Below, in pieces: positions 17,220-26,129 of a DNA stretch of 62,913 nucleotides. The first letter of the stretch is position 1; each line of letters opens with the position of its first letter. The notes under the pieces are model-generated. The model was not told the DNA's origin, searched no databases, and saw only the letters and a program-made list of their open reading frames with translations. This DNA comes from JBLHIK01 sp047614005. GTDB lineage: Bacteria; Patescibacteriota; Minisyncoccia; Phycocordibacterales; UBA1006. The DNA is taken from assembly GCA_047614005.1 (NCBI GenBank), contig JBLHIK010000001.1, positions 1-62,913 on the forward strand. Direction: 5' to 3'. The translations under genes and the position numbers were made by a program.

Positions 17220-17780
17220 TTAAAATTTTACTGCTACTGGCTCACGAGCTTCTTGTTCATTTTCTGAAAGTTCAAAAAACTCTTTTTTAGCAAATGAAAA
17301 CACTCCAGCAATGATATTTGATGGGAAACTTTCTATCTTTATATTTAGATCTCTCACATTTCCATTATAAAACCTACGAGCAGCTTGTATCTTGTTTTCT
17401 GTATCAGAAAGTTCTCTTTGAAGCTCTTTGAAGTTTTCGTTGGCCTTAAGGTCAGGATATGCTTCAGCAATAGCAATGATAGATTTTAGAGTACTTGAAA
17501 GCATATTTTCTTTCTCCATCATTTCTTCTATATTTCCATCTTGCTCTGCACCCATAGCTGCAGCACGGGCTTTTGTTACATTTTCAAAAGCCTCACGCTC
17601 GTGCTCTGCGTATCCTTTTACAGTATTTACAAGATTAGGTATGAGGTCATACCGACGTTTGAGCTGAACATCAATATCAGCCCACGCTTCTTCCGTGCGA
17701 GTATTTAATCGAACAAATCCATTGTAGTAAGAGACAAGAGCAATAATAACAACAGCAATAATAATTCCAATAAGTAGCAT
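17220..17780 (-). CDS. lemA: LemA family protein
   Basis: 186 aa. One N-terminal membrane helix (MLLIGIIIAVVIIALVSYYN), then the LemA helical domain with RTEEAWADIDVQLKRRYDLI, PNLVNTVKGYAEHE, the AAR-FYN motif (QAARRFYNGNVRDLN) and FPSNIIAGVFSFAKKEFFEL. The family is often linked to htpX, though its molecular role is unsettled. Upstream lies a 24-bp sequence repeated before the next gene (17809-17832 and 18433-18456), containing TATACT, which probably marks its promoter. Confidence 0.93.
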   Translation of the reverse strand: MLLIGIIIAVVIIALVSYYNGFVRLNTRTEEAWADIDVQLKRRYDLIPNLVNTVKGYAEHEREAFENVTKARAAAMGAEQDGNIEEMMEKENMLSSTLKSIIAIAEAYPDLKANENFKELQRELSDTENKIQAARRFYNGNVRDLNIKIESFPSNIIAGVFSFAKKEFFELSENEQEAREPVAVKF

Positions 17781-17808
17781 AAAAATATATAACTATGATA
17801 ATACCTCC

Positions 17809-17832
17809 AGTATATCAAATATCAGGTTGCAA
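17809..17832 (-). repeat. Direct repeat containing a -10 hexamer, copy 1 (before lemA)
   Basis: The 24-bp sequence (minus strand TTGCAACCTGATATTTGA then TATACT) is identical to 18433-18456. It lies 29-52 bp before lemA. It is probably a duplicated promoter region. Confidence 0.7.
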
Positions 17833-17838
17833 AGATAT

Positions 17839-18393
17839 CTATTTCTTTATATCAAAAGAATTAACTACAAAATCAAAATTTTGATTATCTTCTCCTAAGA
17901 ATGAAATGTATCTGTATTCAGAAGACAAGGGAAATGCTGCCATTTTTTGACTCTCATGGAAACATGTTATTTCACAATTTTTTGCTTTTCCTGCTGAAAG
18001 AAAACCGCCATGCTGTAATCCTGTTTTATTTTCAAATTTACCATCTTCATAAACCAAAGAATAACCCATTTGCCATATCGGTGGCTCACATTCCAGACAT
18101 GAAATACCCCCTGCAACAACAGTATTATTATTGATAAACTTTATCACAAACTTTTTTCTATAAATAATATCACCATTATTATGAGAATACTCGTCTAGAG
18201 TAACTGGTTTTTTCTCGGAAAATTTTATTTCTAATTCTCCCCACTGTTCTGGATATTGAAATGAAAAACCCAACTCTTTGTTCACATAAGTAACTAAATT
18301 TTCTCCTACTTCTTGGGTACCAACAACAGTAGACAAATACAACCCCACGGCAACTCCAATTGCAAATATAAATATTAATTTTATTATTTTCAT
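17839..18393 (-). CDS. Membrane-anchored exoprotein (184 aa)
   Basis: N-terminal membrane helix (MKIIKLIFIFAIGVAVGLYL) followed by an outside domain starting YVNKELGFSFQYPEQWGE, shared with the 201-aa protein at 16596-17201. It has four cysteines (ISCLECEPP, NCEITCFHE) that could form disulfides. Function unknown. Upstream is copy 2 of the 24-bp repeat also found before lemA, so the two genes may respond together. Confidence 0.6.
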   Translation of the reverse strand: MKIIKLIFIFAIGVAVGLYLSTVVGTQEVGENLVTYVNKELGFSFQYPEQWGELEIKFSEKKPVTLDEYSHNNGDIIYRKKFVIKFINNNTVVAGGISCLECEPPIWQMGYSLVYEDGKFENKTGLQHGGFLSAGKAKNCEITCFHESQKMAAFPLSSEYRYISFLGEDNQNFDFVVNSFDIKK

Positions 18394-18432
18394 ATATTTT
18401 ATATTAAATTATAACTAGTAAAAACTTACTTT

Positions 18433-18456
18433 GAGTATATCAAATATCAGGTTGCA
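18433..18456 (-). repeat. Direct repeat containing a -10 hexamer, copy 2
   Basis: Identical to 17809-17832. It lies 40-63 bp before the 184-aa gene. Confidence 0.7.
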
Positions 18457-18517
18457 AGTATATGCTTTCATTAAGATTATATTAGCAAGATCGAACTTTA
18501 CTAAACAGATGTAGGGG

Positions 18518-18556
18518 AATATAAAAACACCAAGCAGAACTTGATGTTTTTATATT
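18518..18556. terminator. Terminator after secF
   Basis: 17-bp stem with one mismatch (AATATAAAAACACCAAG against CTTGATGTTTTTATATT), 5-nt loop. Confidence 0.75.
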
Positions 18557-18576
18557 GTCTATATAGATAGAGGGTT

Positions 18577-19485
18577 TTAGTTCTTCTCTTTTTTATTCCA
18601 AAGCACAAGAAGAGGAGATGCAAGGAAGATAGATGAGTATGTACCAATAAAGATACCTACTGCAAGAGTAAGGGCAAATATTTTTGTACTTTCTGGCCCC
18701 CATAGAACAAGAGCACCAAGAACGAAGAGAGTAGAAAGTGATGTATTGAAAGAACGCACCAACGTTTGAGAAAGGCTTGTCCCTACTGTCTGAGAGAAGG
18801 CTTCTTTTGTATCTTCTTCTTTGTTTTTAAGAAGATTTTCACGCACACGATCAAATACTACGATAGTGTCATTGATAGAGAGTCCTAGCACAGTAAGAAG
18901 AGCCACTATGAACAGTGTATCAGCCTGTGCACCCATAAACTTCGTAAAGAAGACAAACACACCTGATGTTATGAGAACATCGTGTATGAGCGCTATAATA
19001 GCTACAAATCCATATTTCCAAGAAGAAACAGGCTCTGAAACATGCCGAAACACATAAGCAATAAAGAAGACGATAGCAATAATGACTACTACGATAGCAA
19101 GTATCGCTTTTTTACGTAATTCATCCCCCACTGATGGGCCAATAGATGTAAAAGTCTTTAGAGAGACATTGTCTTCTCCTTCTATATTTCCTCCAAGAGT
19201 ATCGAGTATGGTACCTCGCATTACTTCATCAATGATATTCATTTTCAGAATAAGACCTTTTTCTCCTGTAGGCTGCAACACTACAATACCCAGCTCGAGA
19301 TCTGTAAGACTATTTTGAATAAAGTCATTTGAAGGACGCTCAGTCATGTATTCTACTTCCATGAGAGTTCCTCCCTTAAAGTCTATTCCCGGGTTAAGTC
19401 CAAATACGACAAGCACTGCTATAGCAGAAGCTACAAGAAGAGCTGATATTGAAAGAAATATTTTTTTGTATTTTATTATGTTCAT
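18577..19485 (-). CDS. secF: Protein translocase subunit SecF
   Basis: 302-aa membrane protein that works with SecD to drive export through SecYEG using the proton motive force. It has the N-terminal helix, GIDFKGGTLMEV motif, periplasmic P4-type domain, SIGPSVGDELRKKAI, then five helices with IALIHDVLITSGVF and LGLSINDTIVVFDRVREN, and the conserved SFNTSLSTLF. It starts 1 bp after the secD stop. Confidence 0.96.
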   Translation of the reverse strand: MNIIKYKKIFLSISALLVASAIAVLVVFGLNPGIDFKGGTLMEVEYMTERPSNDFIQNSLTDLELGIVVLQPTGEKGLILKMNIIDEVMRGTILDTLGGNIEGEDNVSLKTFTSIGPSVGDELRKKAILAIVVVIIAIVFFIAYVFRHVSEPVSSWKYGFVAIIALIHDVLITSGVFVFFTKFMGAQADTLFIVALLTVLGLSINDTIVVFDRVRENLLKNKEEDTKEAFSQTVGTSLSQTLVRSFNTSLSTLFVLGALVLWGPESTKIFALTLAVGIFIGTYSSIFLASPLLVLWNKKEKN

Positions 19486-19486
19486 A

Positions 19487-20863
19487 TTATTTTTTGAAAC
19501 CTGATGAAAATACAGTACGAGTGAATCTTGTATCTTTATTAGTAATAGCCATGAGAAGTATGCGACTTACTGTAATAGCCGATATCATAGAGACGAGCAC
19601 TCCTAGTCCGAAAGTAAGAGCAAATCCACGTATAAGTGACGGCGCTGTGATAAAGAGAATGAAAGCAGAGATAATACTTGATGCATTAGAATCTCGAATA
19701 GAAATCCATGCCCTAGCAAAACCATCTTTCATGGCTGTTACCATGTCTTTGTCTTTGTTTTTCATTTCTTCCTTAAGTCGTTCAAATATAAGGACATTTG
19801 CATCAACTGCAATACCAACAGACAAGACAAACCCCGCTATACCAGCTGCAGTAATAGTCACAGGTATTACCTTAAAGAGCCCTAGCATGACAGCTCCGTA
19901 AATACCTAGTGATATTACAGCTATGACTCCTGGTAATCGATACCAAAGAATAAAGAAAAGTGCGACGATAAGAAAACCAATAATAGCCGCTCTCACCCCT
20001 GCTTCAGTAGTAGATTTTCCAAGTGTCGGACCAATCTCTTGCGTTGCAACGAGACTAATCTCGACAGGTAAAGCTCCAAGAGAGAGTCGGCTTGCAAGGT
20101 CTTTTGCTCCATCGAGAGTAAAGTCTCCAGAAACAATAGCTTCTCCACCTGAGATGGCATCTCGTATCACTGGTTGAGAGATAGGAGATCTATCGAGAAA
20201 TATAGCAAGAACATTTCCGATATTTTCTGATGTGATCTTCTCAAATATATCTCCACCCTCTTTGGTAAACGTCAAAGCTACAATAGGTTCTCCTCCGAGT
20301 CCACCATTACCGCCTTGAGAAAAATCTACTCGTGCACTTTTAAGGTACTGACCAGTCAGCTCTGTCGTGATAAATGGTTCTATTATCTTTACCTCACCTG
20401 TAATTTCATCAGTTACCACATTTACATAAGGTCCACCTTCTGGAGCAAGAGTGATGTCGAACTCTGGATTTAAAAGGCGAAATTCAAGGAGAGGTGTTTC
20501 TCCTATGACTCCTGTTGCTTGTTCCACGTCGGTAACACCAGGAAGTTCTACGAGGAGTCGTGCTGTATTTTCATCACGAAGAAAACCTCCTTTTTCTACG
20601 CGAATAGTAGGCTCGAGAACTCCTAGTGCTCCCGATACATCACTGTTTACACGACGTTCAATAACATCACGAAGAGAGTCGAGGCGACCATCTATTTCAG
20701 CTGCAGGAACGTTAGAAATGTCTGCATCATAGGTGAGAAGCACTCCTCCAGAAAGATCGAGACCTAGTCTAAAAGGTTTTGTTTGATTACTTGAAAATGT
20801 TGCAAATGCGATGAGAACACCGAGAGCAAGAACTACTAAAGCTATTATTCTTTTCTTTAACAT
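19487..20863 (-). CDS. secD: Protein translocase subunit SecD
   Basis: 458-aa partner of SecF. After the first helix come FRLGLDLSGGVLLTYDAD, the P1 domain with RRVNSDVSGALGVLEPTIRV, LLVELPGV and FTLDGAKDLASRLSLGALPV. The membrane region with EIGPTLGKSTTEAG and VGIAVDANVLIFERLKEE follows. Shorter than the E. coli protein (615 aa) but normal for Gram-positive-like and CPR forms. A TATACT hexamer ends 7 nt before the ATG. Confidence 0.96.
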   Translation of the reverse strand: MLKKRIIALVVLALGVLIAFATFSSNQTKPFRLGLDLSGGVLLTYDADISNVPAAEIDGRLDSLRDVIERRVNSDVSGALGVLEPTIRVEKGGFLRDENTARLLVELPGVTDVEQATGVIGETPLLEFRLLNPEFDITLAPEGGPYVNVVTDEITGEVKIIEPFITTELTGQYLKSARVDFSQGGNGGLGGEPIVALTFTKEGGDIFEKITSENIGNVLAIFLDRSPISQPVIRDAISGGEAIVSGDFTLDGAKDLASRLSLGALPVEISLVATQEIGPTLGKSTTEAGVRAAIIGFLIVALFFILWYRLPGVIAVISLGIYGAVMLGLFKVIPVTITAAGIAGFVLSVGIAVDANVLIFERLKEEMKNKDKDMVTAMKDGFARAWISIRDSNASSIISAFILFITAPSLIRGFALTFGLGVLVSMISAITVSRILLMAITNKDTRFTRTVFSSGFKK

Positions 20864-20870
20864 GTTTCTG

Positions 20871-20876
20871 AGTATA
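20871..20876 (-). promoter_or_regulatory. -10 element just before secD
   Basis: TATACT on the minus strand, 7 nt, then the ATG at 20863. The secDF message is probably leaderless. Confidence 0.45.
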
Positions 20877-20911
20877 GCTCTTTGAAAAAGATATGTCTAG
20901 TAAAAAATAAA

Positions 20912-20938
20912 AACCACAATCAAGATTTGATTGTGGTT
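20912..20938. terminator. Terminator of the 333-aa gene
   Basis: Perfect 12-bp stem AACCACAATCAA / TTGATTGTGGTT with a 3-nt loop, downstream of the gene at 20957-21958 on the minus strand. Confidence 0.75.
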
Positions 20939-20956
20939 TAATTCAAAAATAAATAT

Positions 20957-21958
20957 TTAGCTTTTAAAAGAATTTATTAAATATAGATTACATAAATCTT
21001 CTTCTTTGCAACCCACAACTAAAAAACTTTTTTTAGTTTTATGAGTTTTGGTAGTATTCATTTGAATATACATATTATCAGGTTCGCAAATAATAAAAAT
21101 ATTTTCTCCAAAGTACTCCCTTGCTTGTTCTATGCTTTTTTTTATTGGGGCACAAATTTCATTTGAAAATTTATTTTGTAACAAAAAATCAACTTTAAAA
21201 GACACCTTACTAGAAGCCCCATACATTTGAGCATGGGAACTGTGGTCTTTATAATCTTTATAAAATAAAGGGAATAATAATCTTAAATCATATTCATTGC
21301 ATTTAAAAAATTTAGTAAAATTTTGTTTAAAAAAATAAAGATTACTTACATCTGAATAATATTTCTTAAAAATATCAGGCATACTGATAGACCAGATTAT
21401 ATTATTATCAAAATTATCTATTTCTTTCTTCATAAAATTTTCGAAAGTAGTTCCTCCAGAAGAGTCATCAGTTATTTTCCAAATGTTTTTATACGAAAAA
21501 GATATCTCAAAATTATTACCATGTAAAGAAAAAGGAATTACAAAAGGAAACCCTTTATCATTTCTCTGATTCAATACTTCCTTTTTTATTATTTTGTATT
21601 TTTTCAACAAGTGTTCATTTTTTTTAAAAAATGATTCCTTTTCTAAAATAATTTCTTTTTCTTTTGCAAGATCTTGCAAGTCACCAGAAAATTTAATATT
21701 TTGGTTTTCAAGATCCATAATTTTTCTATCAAATTCCTCTTTTTTCAGATTTTCTATGTTTAATAAATTTTTCTGTGCACTCTTATACTTTTTTATTTCT
21801 GTATCATTGCAATCAATTTTATGTTTTGCAATCAATATTTTTTGATCTATGGAACTTATCTTATAACTTAAAGAATATTCTTCTTCTGATACTTTTATAT
21901 AAGTTGCATCTTGTAAAATTCTCTGTATTTCTGTAACATTTAATTCTTGAACACTCAT
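20957..21958 (-). CDS. Hypothetical coiled-coil protein (333 aa)
   Basis: Not recognised. Residues ~30-125 are a long charged coiled coil (KKYKSAQKNLLNIENLKKEE, DLAKEKEIILEKES). The rest is a mixed domain rich in F, Y and N. No membrane helix or signal peptide, so it is cytoplasmic. Codon use is more AT-rich than in the flanking secD, which fits an accessory gene. It has its own terminator and no obvious partner. Confidence 0.6.
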   Translation of the reverse strand: MSVQELNVTEIQRILQDATYIKVSEEEYSLSYKISSIDQKILIAKHKIDCNDTEIKKYKSAQKNLLNIENLKKEEFDRKIMDLENQNIKFSGDLQDLAKEKEIILEKESFFKKNEHLLKKYKIIKKEVLNQRNDKGFPFVIPFSLHGNNFEISFSYKNIWKITDDSSGGTTFENFMKKEIDNFDNNIIWSISMPDIFKKYYSDVSNLYFFKQNFTKFFKCNEYDLRLLFPLFYKDYKDHSSHAQMYGASSKVSFKVDFLLQNKFSNEICAPIKKSIEQAREYFGENIFIICEPDNMYIQMNTTKTHKTKKSFLVVGCKEEDLCNLYLINSFKS

Positions 21959-22130
21959 AATATTTAGTTTTTAAAGAACAGGTGTATGTATTTATCTACC
22001 TACTCTTGAGTTAATACTTACGTTATCATTTTTTATTCTACAGGTTTATGAACTATTGTCAAGAATTTTCTTGACTTATTTATATAAATATATAGAGTTT
22101 GTATAAACGAACCATAAAAACTTAAACATT

Positions 22131-22547
22131 ATGAACAAGCGACTTGGAATTACTTATTTTATTATTACATTAGTATTTTTTGTACTATTGTACCGGCAAG
22201 ATTATCTTGCAAATATTGATCTTTTCTTAATATTAATATTTTTTGGATTTGCTCTAGTGATTAGTATCGTATCTAAATTACTTTACAAAAATATCAGACT
22301 TAAGAATCTAGAACCATTAGACCTGTGTGAAGTGTTGAGCTTTCACACAGATAAAGATGTTTTCATCATAGAAGATACTTTCACTGAAGGTCAATACAAA
22401 TTTACCTTTAATTATCTATCAATAGATAACAGGTATTCGACTATTGTGAAAAGTAAAAATAATTTAATAAGGATGTATGATTTTACTGGTAACGGAAACT
22501 ATGCCATAAGAAAATATAAACATGGCTTGAAATTAGAAAGAAAATAG
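22131..22547 (+). CDS. Small two-helix membrane protein (138 aa)
   Basis: Not recognised. Two hydrophobic helices (ITYFIITLVFFVLLY and IDLFLILIFFGFALVISIVS) are followed by a ~80-residue polar domain (VLSFHTDKDVFIIEDTFTEG...). The domain probably faces the cytoplasm. Plus-strand singleton with its own terminator. Confidence 0.6.
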   Translation: MNKRLGITYFIITLVFFVLLYRQDYLANIDLFLILIFFGFALVISIVSKLLYKNIRLKNLEPLDLCEVLSFHTDKDVFIIEDTFTEGQYKFTFNYLSIDNRYSTIVKSKNNLIRMYDFTGNGNYAIRKYKHGLKLERK

Positions 22548-22552
22548 CACTG

Positions 22553-22580
22553 AGGCATAAAAGTTTTATCTTTTATGCCT
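22553..22580. terminator. Terminator after the 138-aa membrane protein
   Basis: 11-bp stem AGGCATAAAAG / CTTTTATGCCT, 6-nt loop, then a T-run on the plus strand. It overlaps the 3' end of the convergent PAP2 gene. Confidence 0.75.
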
Positions 22581-23097
22581 TATTTTTTATGTATTTTTTT
22601 ATTATTGAGTGAACGAGAAGAGCGACCAAAATACCTATTATTGCTCCTGCTACCACATCACGCATGAAATGAACATGAGAAAGAACGCGCGCAGTAGCTA
22701 TCAGTCCTGCCCCCACCAAGCCCACTATTCCTGCTTTTTTATGATGAAGAAAAAGAGAGAGAGCGAGCCCAAAAAATATAGCAGAATGTCCTGAAGGAAA
22801 CGATGCATCCGAACCCGTGTATTGAAAAAAGGAAACAACATCCAGAGATTCTTGATAAGGACGAGGAGCGTCTATGTATAATTTCAGAAAATACACGAGA
22901 GTACCTGTAACAATACTAGTATATGCCATTTCCAAAAGATGACGTGAATGCCTCACTTTGAGAGATACTACTGAAACCATATGACCCTTGTGTATAAATT
23001 CAAAAAGAAAAAATGTACATAGAAAAAAGATATCAAAATCGCGTGCAAAAAATATAACAATATCTTTATACATTTCGTTCATAGTACAAAACAACAT
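22573..23097 (-). CDS. PAP2-family membrane phosphatase (undecaprenyl-diphosphatase-like)
   Basis: 174 aa with about five membrane helices and the three PAP2 signature blocks: KLYIDAPRP, SFPSGHSAIFFG and RVLSHVHFMRDVVAG. These enzymes remove phosphate from lipid pyrophosphates such as undecaprenyl-PP, recycling the carrier for peptidoglycan synthesis. That would suit its position downstream of rodA and folD. The start may be 23097, 23082 or 23073; all overlap the end of folD, so translation is probably coupled. Confidence 0.85.
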   Translation of the reverse strand: MLFCTMNEMYKDIVIFFARDFDIFFLCTFFLFEFIHKGHMVSVVSLKVRHSRHLLEMAYTSIVTGTLVYFLKLYIDAPRPYQESLDVVSFFQYTGSDASFPSGHSAIFFGLALSLFLHHKKAGIVGLVGAGLIATARVLSHVHFMRDVVAGAIIGILVALLVHSIIKKYIKNKA

Positions 23098-23872
23098 TTT
23101 CGAATAAAGAAGAAACAGTAAGAGGCCCTATCCCTCCTGGTACTGGAGTGTATCCATATGCTTTTTCATATGTCGAAGAATCAAAATCTCCTACAATAGA
23201 AACTCCATCACTAGTCGTTCCTGCGTCTATGAGAATACAACCCTCTTTTATATCATTGCCTTTAATAAGAGAAGGAACTCCTGTCCCAGAAATGATAATG
23301 TCAGCATCTCGTACCTCATCTAAGAGATTATCAGTGTGGTCAATGATGGTATATGATATACCATCTCTGTCAAAGAGACGTGCTATCTGAAGTCCCACTA
23401 ATGGCCCTTTTCCTATAATAAGTACTTTTTTATTCTCTAGAGATATACTATATTCTCTTACAATATCCATAACAGCTCGCGCCACAGGTGGAACAAATTC
23501 TGTATTATTATGAATAAAGCTATCTATAGCCAGAGAAGATAGTATATCTATGTCGTATTCTTCTGGAACGCACGAAAGTATATTTTCTTTTGAAAATATG
23601 TCAGGCAAAGGTAATTGAATAATACATGGATTGCCTACTCTCAAAAGAGATTCTTTGACTTTCTCTTCGGATGTATTTTCTGGAAAATGTATCACTTCCA
23701 CTTTGACACCAATCTTTTTTCCATATCTTTTTTTGACTTCGATATATTGTTCTATGACGGGATTGTTCCCAATATAGAAAATACTCAAAAGAGGAGCATG
23801 AGATAAATTCCCTATGCGTTTCTTTTGTTTTTCTAAAATCTGTTTTTGTATTTTTTTTCCGTCAAACATCAT
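23066..23872 (-). CDS. folD: Methylenetetrahydrofolate dehydrogenase/cyclohydrolase FolD
   Basis: Bifunctional enzyme of one-carbon metabolism interconverting 5,10-methylene- and 10-formyl-THF. It has the YIEVKKRYGKKIGV block with the catalytic lysine, IIQLPLPD, the nucleotide-binding VLIIGKGPLVGLQIARLF and the C-terminal PGGIGPLTVSSLFENV. The usual DVDG after PLP is DIDI here, and the GRSxIVG loop is GKGPLVG, so cofactor preference may differ. I take the ATG at 23872 (1 bp after the rodA stop). The in-frame ATG at 23905 would overlap rodA by 32 bp. Confidence 0.92.
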   Translation of the reverse strand: MMFDGKKIQKQILEKQKKRIGNLSHAPLLSIFYIGNNPVIEQYIEVKKRYGKKIGVKVEVIHFPENTSEEKVKESLLRVGNPCIIQLPLPDIFSKENILSCVPEEYDIDILSSLAIDSFIHNNTEFVPPVARAVMDIVREYSISLENKKVLIIGKGPLVGLQIARLFDRDGISYTIIDHTDNLLDEVRDADIIISGTGVPSLIKGNDIKEGCILIDAGTTSDGVSIVGDFDSSTYEKAYGYTPVPGGIGPLTVSSLFENVVLYYERNV

Positions 23873-23873
23873 A

Positions 23874-24986
23874 TTATAATCCAACAAAATCTTTCTGTCT
23901 GTCACTATAGCGAACTTTTTGACTAAAGCGTCTCATTCCCATAAGCATTCCAAGGGCTAAGAATAGCATAACAAGATATGAACCACCATAACTCACAAAA
24001 GGTAGATTAATACCCGTCACCGGAAGCAGTCCTATGTTCATACCAATATTTACAATACTATGTGTCACTATCATACACGCAACACCAATACCAAAAAGCA
24101 TCTCGAAATTATTACTACTACGAAGAGATATAATGCATAAGCGCAGAATAACAAGACAGAGGAACATAAGGAAAAAGGACACCCCTACAAAACCCCATTC
24201 TTCTGCAAATGACGCAAATATAAAGTCTGTTTCATTTTCGGGAAGAAACTGCAAGCGAGACTGTGTTCCATACCCCACCCCTTTTCCTAGCACTTGCCCA
24301 GACCCCACTGCTACGAGTGACTGATATGCATTATATCCTGCTCCTTGAATATCAGTCAGAGGATTAAGGAAGCTTGTGATACGAGCTTTCTGATAAGGTG
24401 CAAATACAAATGACCAAAAGACAAAAAAAGTTGATACTAAAATAGCAGCTAATATAAAAAGATGCTTTTTGGAAATACCAGATATGAGTGCCATACCAAA
24501 CCAAATAGCAAACAAAACCATAGCAGAACCAAAGTCAGGCTGAAGAAGAACGAGAGAGAAAGGAATAAGCATATATATAGCGGAAATAATAATATGTTTC
24601 ATTCGAGATATCTCGATGTGTCGCCGTGAAAAGTATTTTGACAGGACGAGAACAAGGGTGATTTTTGCAAAGTCTACAGGCTGAAAAGAAAAACCACCAA
24701 AATCAAACCAGGATTGAGCCCCCTTAATAGTCGATCCCACAAAAAAAAGAAGAACGAGAAGTAATACTGAAACACCATAAAGAATAATGAGTGTTTTTCC
24801 TTTTTGCAAAAATGAAAAATCAATAAAAGAAGCAGCAGTAAAGACAACAAGGGAAATAACTATCCATAGTAATTGCTTTTGGAAAAAGTTTGTCTCACCT
24901 GTAAATGAATACATAGATAAAAGTCCAGCTCCTAAAAGAGGAACAATAAAAAGAAGCAAAGGATAATCTATGGCATTCTTTTTCAT
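23874..24986 (-). CDS. rodA: SEDS peptidoglycan glycosyltransferase RodA/FtsW
   Basis: 370 aa with about ten membrane helices. SEDS proteins polymerise lipid II with a partner transpeptidase. Motifs visible: GSTIKGAQSWFDFGGFSFQP-DFAK, LLQPDFGSAMVLFAIWFGM, GAGYNAYQSLVAVGSGQVLG, PENETDFIFASFAEEWGFVG and GINLPFVSYGGSYLV. The ITSFLNP segment is typical of RodA, while the GxSxS pattern is shared with FtsW; I favour RodA. It starts 6 bp after the stop of the anchored protein upstream. Confidence 0.92.
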   Translation of the reverse strand: MKKNAIDYPLLLFIVPLLGAGLLSMYSFTGETNFFQKQLLWIVISLVVFTAASFIDFSFLQKGKTLIILYGVSVLLLVLLFFVGSTIKGAQSWFDFGGFSFQPVDFAKITLVLVLSKYFSRRHIEISRMKHIIISAIYMLIPFSLVLLQPDFGSAMVLFAIWFGMALISGISKKHLFILAAILVSTFFVFWSFVFAPYQKARITSFLNPLTDIQGAGYNAYQSLVAVGSGQVLGKGVGYGTQSRLQFLPENETDFIFASFAEEWGFVGVSFFLMFLCLVILRLCIISLRSSNNFEMLFGIGVACMIVTHSIVNIGMNIGLLPVTGINLPFVSYGGSYLVMLFLALGMLMGMRRFSQKVRYSDRQKDFVGL

Positions 24987-24992
24987 ACTTTT

Positions 24993-25775
24993 TTATATAT
25001 CCAGTGAATAAAAATTAAAACGAGGAATATATTCTTCTCGTACTATTTTTTCTTCAAAAGGTTTTTGCCATGTAAAGAAAATATCTGTCTCTTTACCAGG
25101 GGCCACATAAGAGAGCTCTGTCTTACTTGAATGGACTGCGTTTCCTCTTTCATCATAAAGAATAGTAATGAGCTCTAACTCAGGGAGAGTATAAAGTGAA
25201 TCGTTGAGGATTTTTCCTGAGAGACGAGGACGACTTTCTTCTTTAGAAAAACGAAAATCTCGAACAGGAAGAGAAATAGCATCGAGGGTTTTTTTCGACA
25301 ATGTCTCCCATGGGGTAATTGGAATAAATTCAAAAGTAGTACGCACGACAGGTCTATTAAGAGAACCTACAATACGAGGTTCGAAAATAGCAGTTGTTCC
25401 ATTTGGATTTATAAAGGTCTCTCCTGTCCTCTGAGTAATCAACGCATTTTCTTTGTCGAGGAGTTTAAAACGATACGAGATACGCTCTATTCCTGCATAA
25501 GGGTTTCTGTTTTCTAGATATGCTACTGAGTTGTACTCTCTATTAGATACTTCAAAAGATCGCGCCCATTGCACAGCGAGTTCAGATACTTCTGCATTGC
25601 AAGCTTTCGAGCAGTCCCCTCCACAATCTATCCCTGACTCAACACCATTTCTCATATCATCAAAACATGTAGGTTTTTTATTTATGGCAGGTAAAATAAA
25701 TAAAAAAACAATAAAAAGAAGAACAGCAACTGTTCCAAAAAAATATAGTAATTGCCTCTTTTTTGCCCATATCAT
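24993..25775 (-). CDS. Membrane-anchored exoprotein with Cys-rich GIDCGGDC motif (260 aa)
   Basis: One N-terminal helix (LYFFGTVAVLLFIVFLFILP), then PTCFDDMRNGVESGIDCGGD and CSKAC. This four-cysteine knot is frequent in predicted surface proteins of CPR genomes. The remaining ~190 residues form two beta-rich domains (transthyretin/FxLYD-like spacing, e.g. LSGKILNDSLYTLPELELIT). Role unknown. Its place directly upstream of rodA hints at envelope biogenesis. A TATAGT hexamer ends 7 nt before the ATG. Confidence 0.65.
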   Translation of the reverse strand: MIWAKKRQLLYFFGTVAVLLFIVFLFILPAINKKPTCFDDMRNGVESGIDCGGDCSKACNAEVSELAVQWARSFEVSNREYNSVAYLENRNPYAGIERISYRFKLLDKENALITQRTGETFINPNGTTAIFEPRIVGSLNRPVVRTTFEFIPITPWETLSKKTLDAISLPVRDFRFSKEESRPRLSGKILNDSLYTLPELELITILYDERGNAVHSSKTELSYVAPGKETDIFFTWQKPFEEKIVREEYIPRFNFYSLDI

Positions 25776-25782
25776 ATAGATA

Positions 25783-25788
25783 ACTATA
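25783..25788 (-). promoter_or_regulatory. -10 element before the Cys-rich exoprotein/rodA operon
   Basis: TATAGT on the minus strand, 7 nt, then the ATG at 25775. Confidence 0.4.
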
Positions 25789-25863
25789 GCATATTACCTC
25801 ATAGTATATAATCCTTCATATTTCATTATTTCCCAATTTGCAAGTCACTTGCAAATTCAAAAT

Positions 25864-25892
25864 AACTGCAGGAGGTCCGACCTCCTGCAGTT
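25864..25892. repeat. Palindromic hairpin with AGGAGGT core, copy 1
   Basis: 14-bp arms (AACTGCAGGAGGTC / GACCTCCTGCAGTT) around a single central base, followed by TTTT on the plus strand. It shares its core with the hairpins at 38441, 39037, 39763 and 39811. Confidence 0.8.
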
Positions 25893-25974
25893 TTCACGAT
25901 AAGGTTGTTTTGATTGAATGGTTTTAAATTTGGAAAAACGTTGCAATTATTTCTTGAAGATAGGGTTCAATTGA

Positions 25975-26003
25975 TTGACATATACATGCAAACCTGCCAT
26001 ACT
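25975..26003 (+). promoter_or_regulatory. Promoter of the 74-aa orphan gene
   Basis: TTGACA (25975-25980), 17-bp spacer, CATACT (25998-26003). It gives a ~120-nt leader before the ATG at 26130. Confidence 0.6.
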
Positions 26004-26050
26004 ACATATCAAGAAGTACATTGAAAAACATTTAGTTGAAGTCGCCTTTT

Positions 26051-26096
26051 GATTGGTTCATCTCAGTTTCTCTATGGAAGTTGAGATGAGTCAATC
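26051..26096 (+). promoter_or_regulatory. Long hairpin in the leader of the 74-aa gene
   Basis: 15-bp stem (GATTGGTTCATCTCA against TGAGATGAGTCAATC, two mismatches) with a 16-nt loop, ending 33 nt before the ATG. It is a possible regulatory leader. Confidence 0.5.
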
Positions 26097-26129
26097 ACGA
26101 AGGTAGATTTTTAACTAATAATTATAATT

